A stretch of DNA of 32,087 bases from positions 1 through 32,087 of the forward strand of contig URUX01000006.1 in NCBI GenBank assembly GCA_900551135.1. The letters run 5' to 3'. Within the stretch, counting starts at the first letter, position 1, and the number at the start of each line of letters is the position of its first letter. Position numbers and translations under genes: made by a program. The notes under the pieces are model-generated. The model ran no database searches. It was given only the letters and a program-made list of their open reading frames with translations, and was not told where the DNA came from. Origin of the DNA: an uncultured Clostridium sp. (GTDB taxonomy: Bacteria; Bacillota; Clostridia; Lachnospirales; Lachnospiraceae). Shown piece by piece: positions 22,119 to 30,612 of the stretch.

Positions 22119-23552
22119 TTATATATCCTTCCAGGCTTCGTTAAGAAGGCGAACCCCTTCCTCTATTTCCTCTTGTGTTAGTGTAGCATATCCCAAAATT
22201 AATGTAGGCGGAACATTCCGGCTGCTGTCAGAAATCAGGCAGGATGACAATCCATATACCTTCACGCCTTTTCGGGATGCCAATTCAATCAGCATCTGTT
22301 CCGAAACCTTTTTTTTGTGGCTTAACAGCACGTGAAGCCCTGCATGCTCTCCCTGAATCAGAAACCGGTTTTCCAGCAGCTTCAAGGATGTCAGCAGAGT
22401 ATCGTGTTTCCCTTTATAAACTGCCCGCATCCGGTTTAAATGTCTCTCATAATGACCTTTTACTAAAAATTCATAGAGAATATTCTGGTCAATGCGAGAC
22501 ACTGTAGACGAGTAAAAAGAAGCCTTTTTCTCATAAATTTCCAACAGTGACGGCGGCAGTACCAAAAAGCCAATACGGATAGCCGGTGCGATGGACTTGG
22601 AAAAGGTTCCGATATAAATCACCCTTCCCTTTTTATCCATGCCCTGAAGAGCTGGTATCGGCATTCCCTTGTAACGAAATTCACTGTCATAATCGTCTTC
22701 GATCAAATACCGTCCTTCCCGTTCCCCTGCCCAGTCCAGCAGTTCTTTCCGCCTCTTTACCGGCATTACAATTCCAGTAGGATACTGGTGTGACGGCATC
22801 ACATAAGCAATGTCTGCACCGCTTTCCCTTAAAAAATCCGTTCTCATGCCGGATTTATCCATGTTCACCGGACATACCGGATAACCTTGTCCGCTTAAAA
22901 CCCGGTATGCCTGCTTATATGTGGGATTTTCCATGGCAATTTTATGGTTTTCTCCCAGAACTCTGGATAGAAGCATTAACAAATATTCATTTCCCGCCCC
23001 CACAATAATCTGCTCTGCCTGACAGTTTACGCCTCTGGCTGAATGGAGATAGGTACGGATCGCCTCCCTTAACGAACGCTCTCCTTTCGGATCTCCTGTG
23101 CCAAACATTTCCCGGTTATCATCTACCAGAGTATCTCTGCTTAATTTACGCCATATACCAAACGGAAAATTCTCCAGGTCAATTCCTCTTGGTGAAAAAT
23201 CTACCGTTCCATCCCATACAGGCTGCTGCTCCTTATCCGGTTCGGAAGAAAGAAAGGAGGACGGCATTTTCGAAGAAGAAGCATCCCCTTCTATATTTAC
23301 CAGACCGCAGGTATCGGCCACAAAACAGCCTTTATATGGAATCGTTTCCATATATCCCTCTGCCAGAAGCTGATCGTATGCCATCTGAACCGTACTTCGG
23401 CTGACCTTTAAGTTTTCTGCCAGCAGCCGGCTGGATGGCAGCCGCTCTCCTGCCTCCAGATTTCCTTTGCGGATTTCTTCTTTGATAAAATGGTAAACCT
23501 GTTCATACATGGGCGTCTGAGACTGACTGTTTAAGGGTACCAAAAGTTCCAT
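22119..23552 (-). CDS. MocR-type regulator: GntR HTH fused to aminotransferase-like PLP domain
   Basis: A 477-residue fusion. The N-terminal GntR winged helix (about 1-75) has MYEQVYHFIKEEIRKGNLEAG and LKVSRSTVQMAYDQL. The C-terminal fold-type I aminotransferase domain (about 110-475) has the PLP-Lys region IYIGTFSKSIAPAIRIGF and the upstream YVMPSHQYPTG. MocR proteins regulate PLP synthesis, GABA or amino-acid genes; PdxR is one branch. No pdxST lies nearby, so the target is unknown. The start at 23552 is set by GGGGGAGA 6 nt upstream; the 36 Arg/Lys-rich codons further upstream lie in the intergenic terminator region and are rejected. Confidence 0.92.
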   Translation of the reverse strand: MELLVPLNSQSQTPMYEQVYHFIKEEIRKGNLEAGERLPSSRLLAENLKVSRSTVQMAYDQLLAEGYMETIPYKGCFVADTCGLVNIEGDASSSKMPSSFLSSEPDKEQQPVWDGTVDFSPRGIDLENFPFGIWRKLSRDTLVDDNREMFGTGDPKGERSLREAIRTYLHSARGVNCQAEQIIVGAGNEYLLMLLSRVLGENHKIAMENPTYKQAYRVLSGQGYPVCPVNMDKSGMRTDFLRESGADIAYVMPSHQYPTGIVMPVKRRKELLDWAGEREGRYLIEDDYDSEFRYKGMPIPALQGMDKKGRVIYIGTFSKSIAPAIRIGFLVLPPSLLEIYEKKASFYSSTVSRIDQNILYEFLVKGHYERHLNRMRAVYKGKHDTLLTSLKLLENRFLIQGEHAGLHVLLSHKKKVSEQMLIELASRKGVKVYGLSSCLISDSSRNVPPTLILGYATLTQEEIEEGVRLLNEAWKDI

Positions 23553-23597
23553 CCCATCTCTCCCCCTTCTAATACGGATTCTGTCCTTCCTTATACG

Positions 23598-23653
23598 CAA
23601 AAAGGCCTTACGCCAAGGGCAGAAAACCTGCTTCTCTCGTCTGGGCCTTTTTG
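23598..23653 (-). terminator. Intrinsic terminator of glnS
   Basis: Perfect 10-bp stem CAAAAAGGCC (23598-23607) / GGCCTTTTTG (23644-23653) with inner pairing GCAGGTTTTCTGC. The minus-strand 3' arm carries five T. It separates glnS from the MocR gene. Confidence 0.8.
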
Positions 23654-23738
23654 TTTTCACTGATTGATTCAGCTATTTAGGACAGGCATCTTCTTGTCCG
23701 CTTTGTCCACCGGATTTCCCGCTGTCCTGAATCGTTAC

Positions 23739-25433
23739 TTATTTATTAATTTTAAAAGAACTCTTTAACGAAACAATCCGGTTAAATACAGGATGCTCCG
23801 GCGTACTGTCCTTGCAGTCCACACAGAAATAGCCGTTTCTCATAAACTGGAAGCTGTCGTAAGCCTTAGCCTCTTTTAATGCCGGTTCTACATAGCAGTC
23901 TTTAATAATAGTCAGGGAATTTGGATTTAAGTTTAAGGTACCATCCTCATTTAACTTACCCTTTTCCTCGTCTACAATGTTCTCATATAAACGGCATTCC
24001 ACCTTTTCAGCGGTATGGGCAGCAACCCAGTGGATAGTTCCCTTTACTTTCCGTCCGGTAAATCCAGAACCGCTCTTGGTCTCCGGATCATAGGTACAAT
24101 GAACCACTGTCACATTGCCGTTTTCATCCTTTTCACATCCGGTACAGGTGACAAAGTAAGCGCCCATGAGACGCACTTCATTGCCTGGGAACAGACGGAA
24201 ATACTTCTTAGGCGGCTCTTCCATAAAATCTTCCCGTTCAATGTAAAGTTCTCTTCCAAATGGAACGGTACGCTCTCCAAGGGCTTCATTTTCCAGATTG
24301 TTTGGAATAGACAGTTCTTCTGTCTGATCCTCCGGATAGTTGTCGATCACCAGCTTAACCGGATCTAATACTGCCATCATTCTGGCTTTCTTAAGTTTCA
24401 AATCTTCACGGATGCAGTATTCCAGCATTGCATAGTCAACCGAACTGTTTGCCTTGGAAACTCCAACCAGATCAACAAACATCTTTAATGACTCTGGTGT
24501 GTATCCTCTCCGGCGAAGAGCTGCAATGGTAACCAGACGGGGATCATCCCAGCCGTCTACAATACCGTCTTCTACCAGCTTTTTAATATATCTCTTGCCT
24601 GTTACCACATTCGTCAGATACAGCTTTGCAAACTCAATCTGTCTGGGCGGATTTTCAAATTCACACTCTTTTACTACCCAGTCATACAATGGGCGATGAT
24701 CCTCAAACTCCAGGGTACAAATCGAGTGGGTAATGTGCTCAATGGCATCCTCAATCGGGTGGGCAAAATCGTACATTGGATAAATGCACCACTTATTTCC
24801 GGTATTGTGGTGTTCCATACGGGCTACCCGGTAAATAACCGGATCTCTCATGTTGATATTAGGAGAAGCCATATCGATCTTGGCGCGAAGCACCTTCTCG
24901 CCGTCCTGATATTTTCCGTCTCTCATCTCTTCAAACAGAGTCAGGTTTTCTTCGATGGTACGGTTCCGGTATGGGCTCTCCTTACCAGGGGTGGTAAAGT
25001 CGCCGCGATACTGGCGGATTTCCTCTGCTGTCAGATCGCAGACAAATGCCTTTCCTTTTTTAATTAACTTTACCGCACACTCATACATCTGCTCAAAATA
25101 ATTGGATGCAAAGAATAAACGGTCTTCAAAATCTGCTCCCAGCCACTTTACATCTGCAATAATGGATTCTACGAACTCTGTCTTTTCCTTAGTCGGGTTG
25201 GTGTCATCAAAACGAAGGTTAAACTTTCCGCCGTACTCCTTTGCCAGTCCATAATTTAACAGAATGGACTTGGCATGTCCAATATGCAGGTAGCCGTTTG
25301 GCTCCGGTGGGAAACGGGTCTGTACGTGATTATAAACGCCTTCTGCTAAATCTTTATCAATCTCCTGCTCAATGAAGTGCTTTGAAACCACTTCTTTTTC
25401 CTCTGCTTCCGGCACAAGATTTTTTTCTTCCAT
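23739..25433 (-). CDS. glnS: Glutaminyl-tRNA synthetase
   Basis: A 564-residue class I synthetase. HIGH is at residues 50-53 in PPEPNGYLHIGHAKS. The GlnRS-specific GWDDPR is at 294-299, and the C-terminal anticodon-binding beta-barrels run from about 340. It charges tRNA-Gln directly. The KMSKS-equivalent segment reads VTGKRYI (277-283), so the usual VMSKR is altered while the Lys-Arg pair is kept. The start at 25433 follows GGAGG by 8 nt; the upstream in-frame Met codons overlap that site. It has a promoter and terminator of its own. I see no T-box before it. Confidence 0.95.
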   Translation of the reverse strand: MEEKNLVPEAEEKEVVSKHFIEQEIDKDLAEGVYNHVQTRFPPEPNGYLHIGHAKSILLNYGLAKEYGGKFNLRFDDTNPTKEKTEFVESIIADVKWLGADFEDRLFFASNYFEQMYECAVKLIKKGKAFVCDLTAEEIRQYRGDFTTPGKESPYRNRTIEENLTLFEEMRDGKYQDGEKVLRAKIDMASPNINMRDPVIYRVARMEHHNTGNKWCIYPMYDFAHPIEDAIEHITHSICTLEFEDHRPLYDWVVKECEFENPPRQIEFAKLYLTNVVTGKRYIKKLVEDGIVDGWDDPRLVTIAALRRRGYTPESLKMFVDLVGVSKANSSVDYAMLEYCIREDLKLKKARMMAVLDPVKLVIDNYPEDQTEELSIPNNLENEALGERTVPFGRELYIEREDFMEEPPKKYFRLFPGNEVRLMGAYFVTCTGCEKDENGNVTVVHCTYDPETKSGSGFTGRKVKGTIHWVAAHTAEKVECRLYENIVDEEKGKLNEDGTLNLNPNSLTIIKDCYVEPALKEAKAYDSFQFMRNGYFCVDCKDSTPEHPVFNRIVSLKSSFKINK

Positions 25434-25460
25434 TCCTGAATCCTCCATAATCTGAATTGC

Positions 25461-25494
25461 TTTCCAGTATATCACACGGCTGGAAAAACGGCAA
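25461..25494 (-). promoter_or_regulatory. glnS promoter with palindrome over the -10 region
   Basis: Minus strand: -35 TTGCCG (25489-25494), 17-bp spacer, -10 TATACT (25466-25471). The inverted repeat TTTCCAG (25461-25467) / CTGGAAA (25480-25486) spans the -10 and spacer and could be an operator. Confidence 0.65.
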
Positions 25495-25518
25495 GACTTT
25501 TCCCTGACCGCAGCCGCC

Positions 25519-26865
25519 TTACCCCTCCTGTTTTTTCCGGACCGTTTCTGTATAAATCAGATATCCCACACAAAGGGCAATCTGAAGCAGGGTGGAGGCC
25601 GGAACAGCAAGTCCAATACCAAACAGAGAGATTCCCGGAATCCGGCTCATCAGATACGATACCGGAATTCTCACTGCAAATGCTCCTGCCAGCCCCTGTG
25701 CCATAACAAATACGGTCTTTCCGCAGCCATTAAAATATCCTGCAAAGCAGAAGGAAAATGCAGTAAAGATACAGTCAATGGCATATGCCCTCAGGTAATC
25801 AGCCGCAGCCGCAATTACCTGACTGTCCCTGGAAAACAGGCCTGCCAGAATTTCCCCATGGAAAAAAGATACATAGGCCATAATCAGACCGGCTGCCACA
25901 GAAGATGCAATTCCGCAAAACAGGGCCTTTTTTGCCCTGTCCGGCTTCCTGGCTCCGATATTCTGCGCTACAAAGGCAGACATGGCCTGGGAATAAGCAG
26001 ACGGAACCAGCATAATAAATGCGCAGAGTTTTTCTGCCACTCCGATTCCCGCAGATGCCACGACACCCAGAGAATTGACTATGGCAATGATAACCAGAAA
26101 GGACACGCTGACCAGCAAATCCTGCAGAGCAATGGGCAGTCCCAGCGCCACAATTTTTCCAATTATCTTTTTATCAAACCGAAGGGATTCTCTGGTAAAC
26201 CGGAAAGGAAGCTTTCGTTTCCGTATGATCAGAATAGACAGTACCACGCTGAACGCCTGGGCAAACACCGTTGCATAAGCAGCTCCTGCCACTCCCATAT
26301 GAAATCCGCCAACCAGCAGAAGGTCTCCTCCAATATTTAACAGACAGGCGATAGCCACTGTAATTAATGGCATTTTAGAATCTCCGATACCGCGGAATAC
26401 ACTTCCCAGCACATTATAGGCCACGATAAACACTGTGCCTGCGGAACAGATTCTCACATAAGAAACCGTCTGGTCAAAGGCCTCTTTCGGTGCCTGCATC
26501 CAGCCAGACATTGGCTCTGCCAGAAATATCATCAGCACCGTCACAGCAACCGTTACTGCGGAAAACAGGCAGATTCCGCTTCCGATTACCTGACCGGCTT
26601 CCTCCGGCTGCTTTTCTCCTATCTTCTGGGCCGCCAAAACGGTAATTCCCATAGACAGTCCCACTATTACAACGGTCACCGTATGCATAACCTGACTTCC
26701 CGTGGATACTGCCGAAACATCCGTTGAAGCCCCAAACTGACCTACAATCAGCAAATCTACTGCTCCATACATAGCCTGCAAAAACAGCGCCAGAAGTACG
26801 GGCATGGCAAACCGGACCAGCGGAGTAAAAATCCTGCCCTCTGTAAAGCTCGTTTGTTCTTTCAT
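25519..26865 (-). CDS. MATE-family multidrug/Na+ efflux transporter
   Basis: A 448-residue MATE protein with 12 hydrophobic helices in two halves. The opening TSFTEGRIFTPLVRFAMPVL then LALFLQAMYGAVDLLIVGQF is typical of the DinF/NorM-like clostridial branch. MATE pumps export cationic drugs or dyes in exchange for Na+ or H+; the substrate is not known. Three consecutive ATGs are possible starts (26871, 26868, 26865); the third is preferred because GGGGGG stands 8 nt before it. The gene is single and controlled by a promoter at 27022/26999, followed by a leader with a small ORF and a terminator, which suggests induced read-through. Confidence 0.92.
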   Translation of the reverse strand: MKEQTSFTEGRIFTPLVRFAMPVLLALFLQAMYGAVDLLIVGQFGASTDVSAVSTGSQVMHTVTVVIVGLSMGITVLAAQKIGEKQPEEAGQVIGSGICLFSAVTVAVTVLMIFLAEPMSGWMQAPKEAFDQTVSYVRICSAGTVFIVAYNVLGSVFRGIGDSKMPLITVAIACLLNIGGDLLLVGGFHMGVAGAAYATVFAQAFSVVLSILIIRKRKLPFRFTRESLRFDKKIIGKIVALGLPIALQDLLVSVSFLVIIAIVNSLGVVASAGIGVAEKLCAFIMLVPSAYSQAMSAFVAQNIGARKPDRAKKALFCGIASSVAAGLIMAYVSFFHGEILAGLFSRDSQVIAAAADYLRAYAIDCIFTAFSFCFAGYFNGCGKTVFVMAQGLAGAFAVRIPVSYLMSRIPGISLFGIGLAVPASTLLQIALCVGYLIYTETVRKKQEG

Positions 26866-26882
26866 CATCATTTCCCCCCTTT

Positions 26883-26975
26883 TTAAAATTCCTCCCTGCG
26901 GAGAGCTGGATCAGAACAAAAAAGCCGGATAAAATACCAGGAACTTCTTTCCCGACATCTTATCCGGCCAAACAT
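26883..26975 (-). CDS. Leader ORF overlapping the terminator upstream of the MATE gene (30 aa)
   Basis: A 30-codon frame with a strong GGAGGG site (26980-26985) 4 nt before its ATG, beginning about 17 nt after the predicted transcription start. The peptide starts MFGRIRCRER and is Arg-rich. Codons 3-5 form the 5' arm of the terminator hairpin at 26918-26968, so a ribosome at the start or first codons would prevent the hairpin. The frame then runs through the terminator and stops 18 nt before the MATE start. GGAGGGCT at its binding site can also pair with AGCTCTCC (26900-26907) downstream. The layout matches ribosome-sensing attenuators of resistance genes; translation is inferred. Confidence 0.6.
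   Translation of the reverse strand: MFGRIRCRERSSWYFIRLFCSDPALRREEF
26918..26968 (-). terminator. Intrinsic terminator (attenuator) in the MATE leader
   Basis: Minus strand: perfect 9-bp stem GCCGGATAA (26960-26968) / TTATCCGGC (26924-26932), extended by CGGGAA/TTCCTG around an AGAAG loop, followed by six T. It lies between the promoter and the MATE gene, so the pump is expressed only on read-through. Confidence 0.88.
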
Positions 26976-26998
26976 TCAGCCCTCCGATGAGCAAGTTC

Positions 26999-27027
26999 AG
27001 TCTAGCATTTGTGTACAGCTTTGTCAA
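26999..27027 (-). promoter_or_regulatory. Promoter of the MATE leader
   Basis: Minus strand: consensus -35 TTGACA (27022-27027), exactly 17-bp spacer, -10 TAGACT (26999-27004). Start of transcription expected near 26992. Confidence 0.88.
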
Positions 27028-27145
27028 GATTCTTCAAAAAAACCTTACAATTTGTTCACATTTTTTCTATAGATTGCTCATATTTCCTTTGTATACTAAT
27101 TATCGTAAAGCAGATAGCTGTTAAAACTTTTTTTCATAATACCTT

Positions 27146-27171
27146 AGCCGGCAGGATTATCCTGACCGGCT
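27146..27171 (-). terminator. Hairpin after the heparinase-like remnant, possible terminator
   Basis: AGCCGG (27146-27151) / CCGGCT (27166-27171) with inner AGGA/TCCT forms a stable stem 44 nt beyond the remnant's stop. There is no T-tract on the minus strand (AAGGTATTATG follows), so termination is uncertain. Confidence 0.4.
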
Positions 27172-27214
27172 TCCTCCCTTTTATAGGGAGATTTGCATCA
27201 AGCAGAATAATCTA

Positions 27215-28435
27215 TCATTGGCAAATCCGGACCGAAAACTCCTTTTTCCCAGTCTTTTCCTGGATTACGATGGCTAACCGCCCTTTATCCATCTGAAACG
27301 AAACGTCTTTAATTACTTCTTCTTCTTTCCAGCTTTCAACTACATGAACAGCCAGAACCGAATCCTCTGTCCGTCTCTCTATCAGATAGTTTAATTCCTG
27401 TACAGATGGATTATCCGGCCCTTTGGCAGTAATTACCGTCTGTCCATTCCCCATTCCATAAATGGAAGTCCGGCAGTTTTCCGTCTGATACACGTTTTTA
27501 TAAACACTTCCAGGCTGTATTTTCCGCATTTTGCCATCGTGAAGGTATTTTAACGGTTTTTTTGTAAAATAATCCTGTGGAGGTCCTTCTTCCTCTGTCT
27601 CATCTCTATTTGTCTTTTCTTCCATTTTTTCACCAGCAATGTGGAATATCCAGTCCGAATACAGTTCCTTTGGAACTCCATCTGCCAGGAAAACATCTAT
27701 CCAGTATTGATCGGTCCAGATGATTTTTCTGCGCATTTTTACAGTTTTATAATTTTTTTCGGACCACTGTACAATGGTAAAGCTGTCCGGCATCTCATAA
27801 GGTGCTGTCCAGTCTGCTTCTGCCTCTGCATAAACTGCACCGTCTTTTTCTTCATACCGGATCAGTTTTCCATTGACAGGAGACTGGTTTTCTTCTCCTA
27901 TGGCCAATGTATTGTGTGAAGCGGTATTTTTATAATAATCATAATGCATCCGGGCTCCGTATCCGGTGGTTCCCAGATCTCTTGCAATCGGATCTCCATA
28001 GGCCATATAACTGATTCCAAGCCGGTCGTAATGGTCGTGCTCTCCTCCATAGCTGTCGTGTTTCAAAAGAAGATACCGGTTCTCCGGCCCTCTGAGAATG
28101 GTATGCCCATATGTACCGACTTCTGTATGGTAATTTTCCAGCTTGATATCTGCAGGTTCAATGGCATCTGCTCCATATAAAAACGCTTCCAAATTATCTC
28201 TTTTTGTATGCTGATAGTAACTGTTCAATACAAATGCCAGTTTTTCTCCTCCCAGTTCCCTGTAAGGGAATTCATACAGTTCCTTCATATATGCAAAATG
28301 ACCATAGTTGGTATCATTCAGCATCGGGAGATCAAACTTGGAATCCATATATCCGCAGACCATTTCCAGCATCTTTCGATAATTCGGATGATGAATACTG
28401 CTGTATTTTGTATGGAGAGCAAACTTCTCAAATTG
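27215..28435 (-). pseudogene. Heparinase II/III-like polysaccharide lyase, N-terminus deleted
   Basis: The 406-codon frame matches the C-terminal half of heparinase II/III-type lyases: YGGEHDHYDRLGISYMAYGD and GARMHYDYYKNTASHNTLAIG (catalytic-domain His residues), then the beta-sandwich with WTDQYWIDVFLADG. The N-terminal alpha/alpha-toroid is mostly missing. The frame enters from a stop at 28448-28450 without an ATG or ribosome binding site, directly abutting the truncated binding-protein remnant. An internal deletion has joined the two. Enzymes of this group cleave uronic-acid-containing polysaccharides. The downstream part is intact, so decay seems recent, but expression from here would need a TTG start and is doubtful. 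Confidence 0.82.
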
Positions 28436-29061
28436 CAAACTGCGTTCTTAACGGGTCAATATCCAGAGATTCGCATCCAGGGAATGCACATTCTTCTGAT
28501 AGCAACTCAGTCCAGAGTTTTAAGGTATCTGCCCAGTTTGTAAAGTCATATTTGCCATTCTTAAAATCATAGCCATAAGACATTCCCGTTTCTGCCTGAA
28601 GGCCAATACACATGGAACGCTGCAGCGCAGATGCTGCGCTCTTCATATTTTCAGCAAATCCGTAAATTCCTTCTCCTTTTAACTGGGAGGTGATCAGTTT
28701 GGCATCCTCTACCATTTCTTCCAGTGTTGCCGGAGGCGCTTCAATGCCTACACGTTCAAAGATTTCTTTATTGTAAAACAAACGGCAGGTGGTTCCTGTT
28801 GTAGGAAGGAAATACAGTTTTCCATCTTTTTCGTTATATCCGGGAATAATGACATCAGAAAAATATTCTTTCATCTCATCATCCATAAATTGGTACATGT
28901 CAGCCCACTGGCCAGTAGTATAATGAGTCTTCTGCACTGCTCTCTGCCTTTGTCTGCGCTGCAGTATCACAAGTGCTTTCTGCCGGAGACGAACATGCGG
29001 TCATTACAGACGCTGTCATTACCGCTGTCATTGCAAGTGCCCCAAATCTTTTCAGTTTCAT
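28428..29061 (-). pseudogene. ABC-transporter sugar-binding lipoprotein, internally deleted, frameshifted and truncated
   Basis: The true start is at 29061 (GGGAGG 9 nt upstream): MKLKRFGALAMTAVMTASVM, then the lipobox MTAC. The frame runs 53 codons into a stop (28900-28902). From about 28925 a different frame carries family-type sequence YTTGQWADMYQFMDDEMKEY through GYNEKDGKLYFLPTTGTTCR and WADTLKLWTELLSEE to DIDPLRTQFA, where it breaks off into the heparinase-like frame. About 100 residues expected between signal and ligand domain are missing, as is the whole C-terminal third. Solute-binding proteins of this class feed sugar ABC importers; the permease genes are absent. Non-functional. Confidence 0.85.
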
Positions 29062-29093
29062 TTGTTGTATCCTCCCTTGAATTTATTACATTC

Positions 29094-29122
29094 ATTATAT
29101 CTTTCTCACAGACTGTCGTAAA
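29094..29122 (-). promoter_or_regulatory. Probable promoter of the binding-protein remnant
   Basis: Minus strand: -35 TTTACG (29117-29122), 17-bp spacer, -10 TATAAT (29094-29099), 33 nt before the remnant's start codon. Confidence 0.5.
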
Positions 29123-29224
29123 TTCACGAAGTAAGGAAACCATGTTCAAAATTTAATGGTAACTGTCCAGACCGCTTTTCTGCAAAACCTTGCTATGCAT
29201 CCCCCTGTTCTTCTCCTTCGGATA

Positions 29225-29247
29225 CTCGCCGCACAACAGGCGGCGAG
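29225..29247 (-). terminator. Hairpin after the phospho-glucosidase gene, possible terminator
   Basis: 8-bp GC-rich stem CTCGCCGC (29225-29232) / GCGGCGAG (29240-29247), loop 7, 14 nt past the stop codon at 29261. It lacks a U-tract on the minus strand, so it may be an mRNA 3'-end stabiliser or a weak terminator. Confidence 0.45.
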
Positions 29248-29260
29248 GTGCTTTATCTCT

Positions 29261-30589
29261 TTAGTTCAGTTCTGGCCAGTATTCTTTGTTTGCTTCAATC
29301 AAATCATCTAAAATTTGCTTGGCAACCGCTGCGCTTGGCACTGTTTTGGATAAAGTAAGAGCCTGCCATAACTTTAAATAACTCTTTTCTACGTACGCTT
29401 CCACTACAAGCTTCTCTACTGCCAGCTGTTCCTGCATCATACCACGCTCAAATGTAGGAATCTCTCCCTGGCACATTGCTTCTGGTCCGTCTGAGCCTAC
29501 TACACATGGAACTTCTACCATTGCATCTGAATCAAAGTTACTGATGGCACCTTTATTTTCCACAATGCAAAGCATAATTTCATGGGTATTGTAAGCAATT
29601 GCTCTTGCCAATGCCACAATAAATGAAGCATGGTTATCAACGGTAAACTCGCCTCCTGTAGCCGTATTCTTACGGATAATCTCTCTTGCCGCGCCAAAGA
29701 CCTCTTTTTCCCGCCCATCAATTACCTCATCTGCTCTGGTATAATCCGGATTTGAATGCTCTACCACATAGTCTGGATAGAGATAATACTTTAAATATGT
29801 ATTTGGTAAAAACTGGGGATCTAATGCCAATAAATCTTTCGCCTTTTTGTGAGTTGCCTGCCAGCTTTCATCCATATGCTGAGTTTCAATAGCTTTCTGA
29901 GTCAGATAGCCATTTTCAGATACATACTCTAAAAGCTTTGGCATATAATCTTCACCTGTAGACTTATCCTTGACGCTGGTCCACCAGCCAAAGTGATTCA
30001 ATCCAAAATAACGGACATCCAAATCATCATATTCTTTTCCTACAATGTATGCCATTCTTCTGCGGGTTCCAACTGGCATATCACAAATATTAATTACACG
30101 GGCCTCCGGCCGGAGCACTCTGCAGGCTTCTGCTACAATAGACGCAGGATTGGAATAGTTCAGCATCCAGCACTTTGGTGAATATTCTGTCATATAATCA
30201 ATAATTTCCAACATTCCCGTAATACTGCGCATACCATACGCAATCCCGCCTGGTCCGCAGGTTTCCTGGCCTACAACTCCATATTTTAACGGGATTCTTT
30301 CATCCAGTTTTCTCATAGCATATTTTCCAACACGAATGTGCGCCATACAGAAATCCTTTCCTGTAAATGCCTCTTTGGGATCCGTTGTAAAGGAAAATGT
30401 TACCTGAGGCGCTTCTTCTCTCATCAAAATCGCTAATGCCTCTCCAATTACTGCCTGACGCTCTTCATCATTATCATAAAGAGTAATGGACTCTAACGGG
30501 AAATCTTCCTGATGTTCCAACATCATTTTCACAATTCCTGGTGTATAGGTACTTCCGCCTCCAGCAATTACAATTGAAAATTTTTTCAT
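29261..30589 (-). CDS. malH: 6-phospho-alpha-glucosidase, GH4 family (MalH/GlvA type)
   Basis: A 442-residue GH4 enzyme. The NAD-binding N-terminus is FSIVIAGGGSTYTPGIV, and NYSNPASIVAEA is the family signature. Metal ligands are Cys169 in NICDMPVG and His199 in GLNHFGWWTS. The sequence follows the B. subtilis GlvA/Klebsiella AglB pattern closely (MAHIRVGKYAMR, GQETCGPGGIAYGMRS), so alpha- rather than beta-specificity is likely. It hydrolyses maltose 6'-phosphate and related phospho-disaccharides using NAD+ and Mn2+. The start at 30589 is set by GGAGGA 7 nt upstream; the ATG five codons earlier overlaps that site. It is 23 nt after the PTS gene that makes its substrate. Confidence 0.94.
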   Translation of the reverse strand: MKKFSIVIAGGGSTYTPGIVKMMLEHQEDFPLESITLYDNDEERQAVIGEALAILMREEAPQVTFSFTTDPKEAFTGKDFCMAHIRVGKYAMRKLDERIPLKYGVVGQETCGPGGIAYGMRSITGMLEIIDYMTEYSPKCWMLNYSNPASIVAEACRVLRPEARVINICDMPVGTRRRMAYIVGKEYDDLDVRYFGLNHFGWWTSVKDKSTGEDYMPKLLEYVSENGYLTQKAIETQHMDESWQATHKKAKDLLALDPQFLPNTYLKYYLYPDYVVEHSNPDYTRADEVIDGREKEVFGAAREIIRKNTATGGEFTVDNHASFIVALARAIAYNTHEIMLCIVENKGAISNFDSDAMVEVPCVVGSDGPEAMCQGEIPTFERGMMQEQLAVEKLVVEAYVEKSYLKLWQALTLSKTVPSAAVAKQILDDLIEANKEYWPELN

Positions 30590-30612
30590 TACATATTCCT
30601 CCATTCAAAAAA

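Noticed and set aside
23553..23660. N-terminal 36-residue Arg/Lys-rich extension of the MocR regulator
   Set aside because: It reads through the glnS terminator region, and a good ribosome binding site precedes the internal Met at 23552.
25434..25518. T-box leader for glnS
   Set aside because: The intergenic space is under 90 bp and has no T-box sequence (GGGTGG..ACCGCG) or antiterminator.
28967..29149. 60-codon minus-strand ORF upstream of the binding-protein remnant
   Set aside because: It overlaps the promoter and the lipoprotein signal in another frame; the lipoprotein frame has the ribosome binding site and lipobox.
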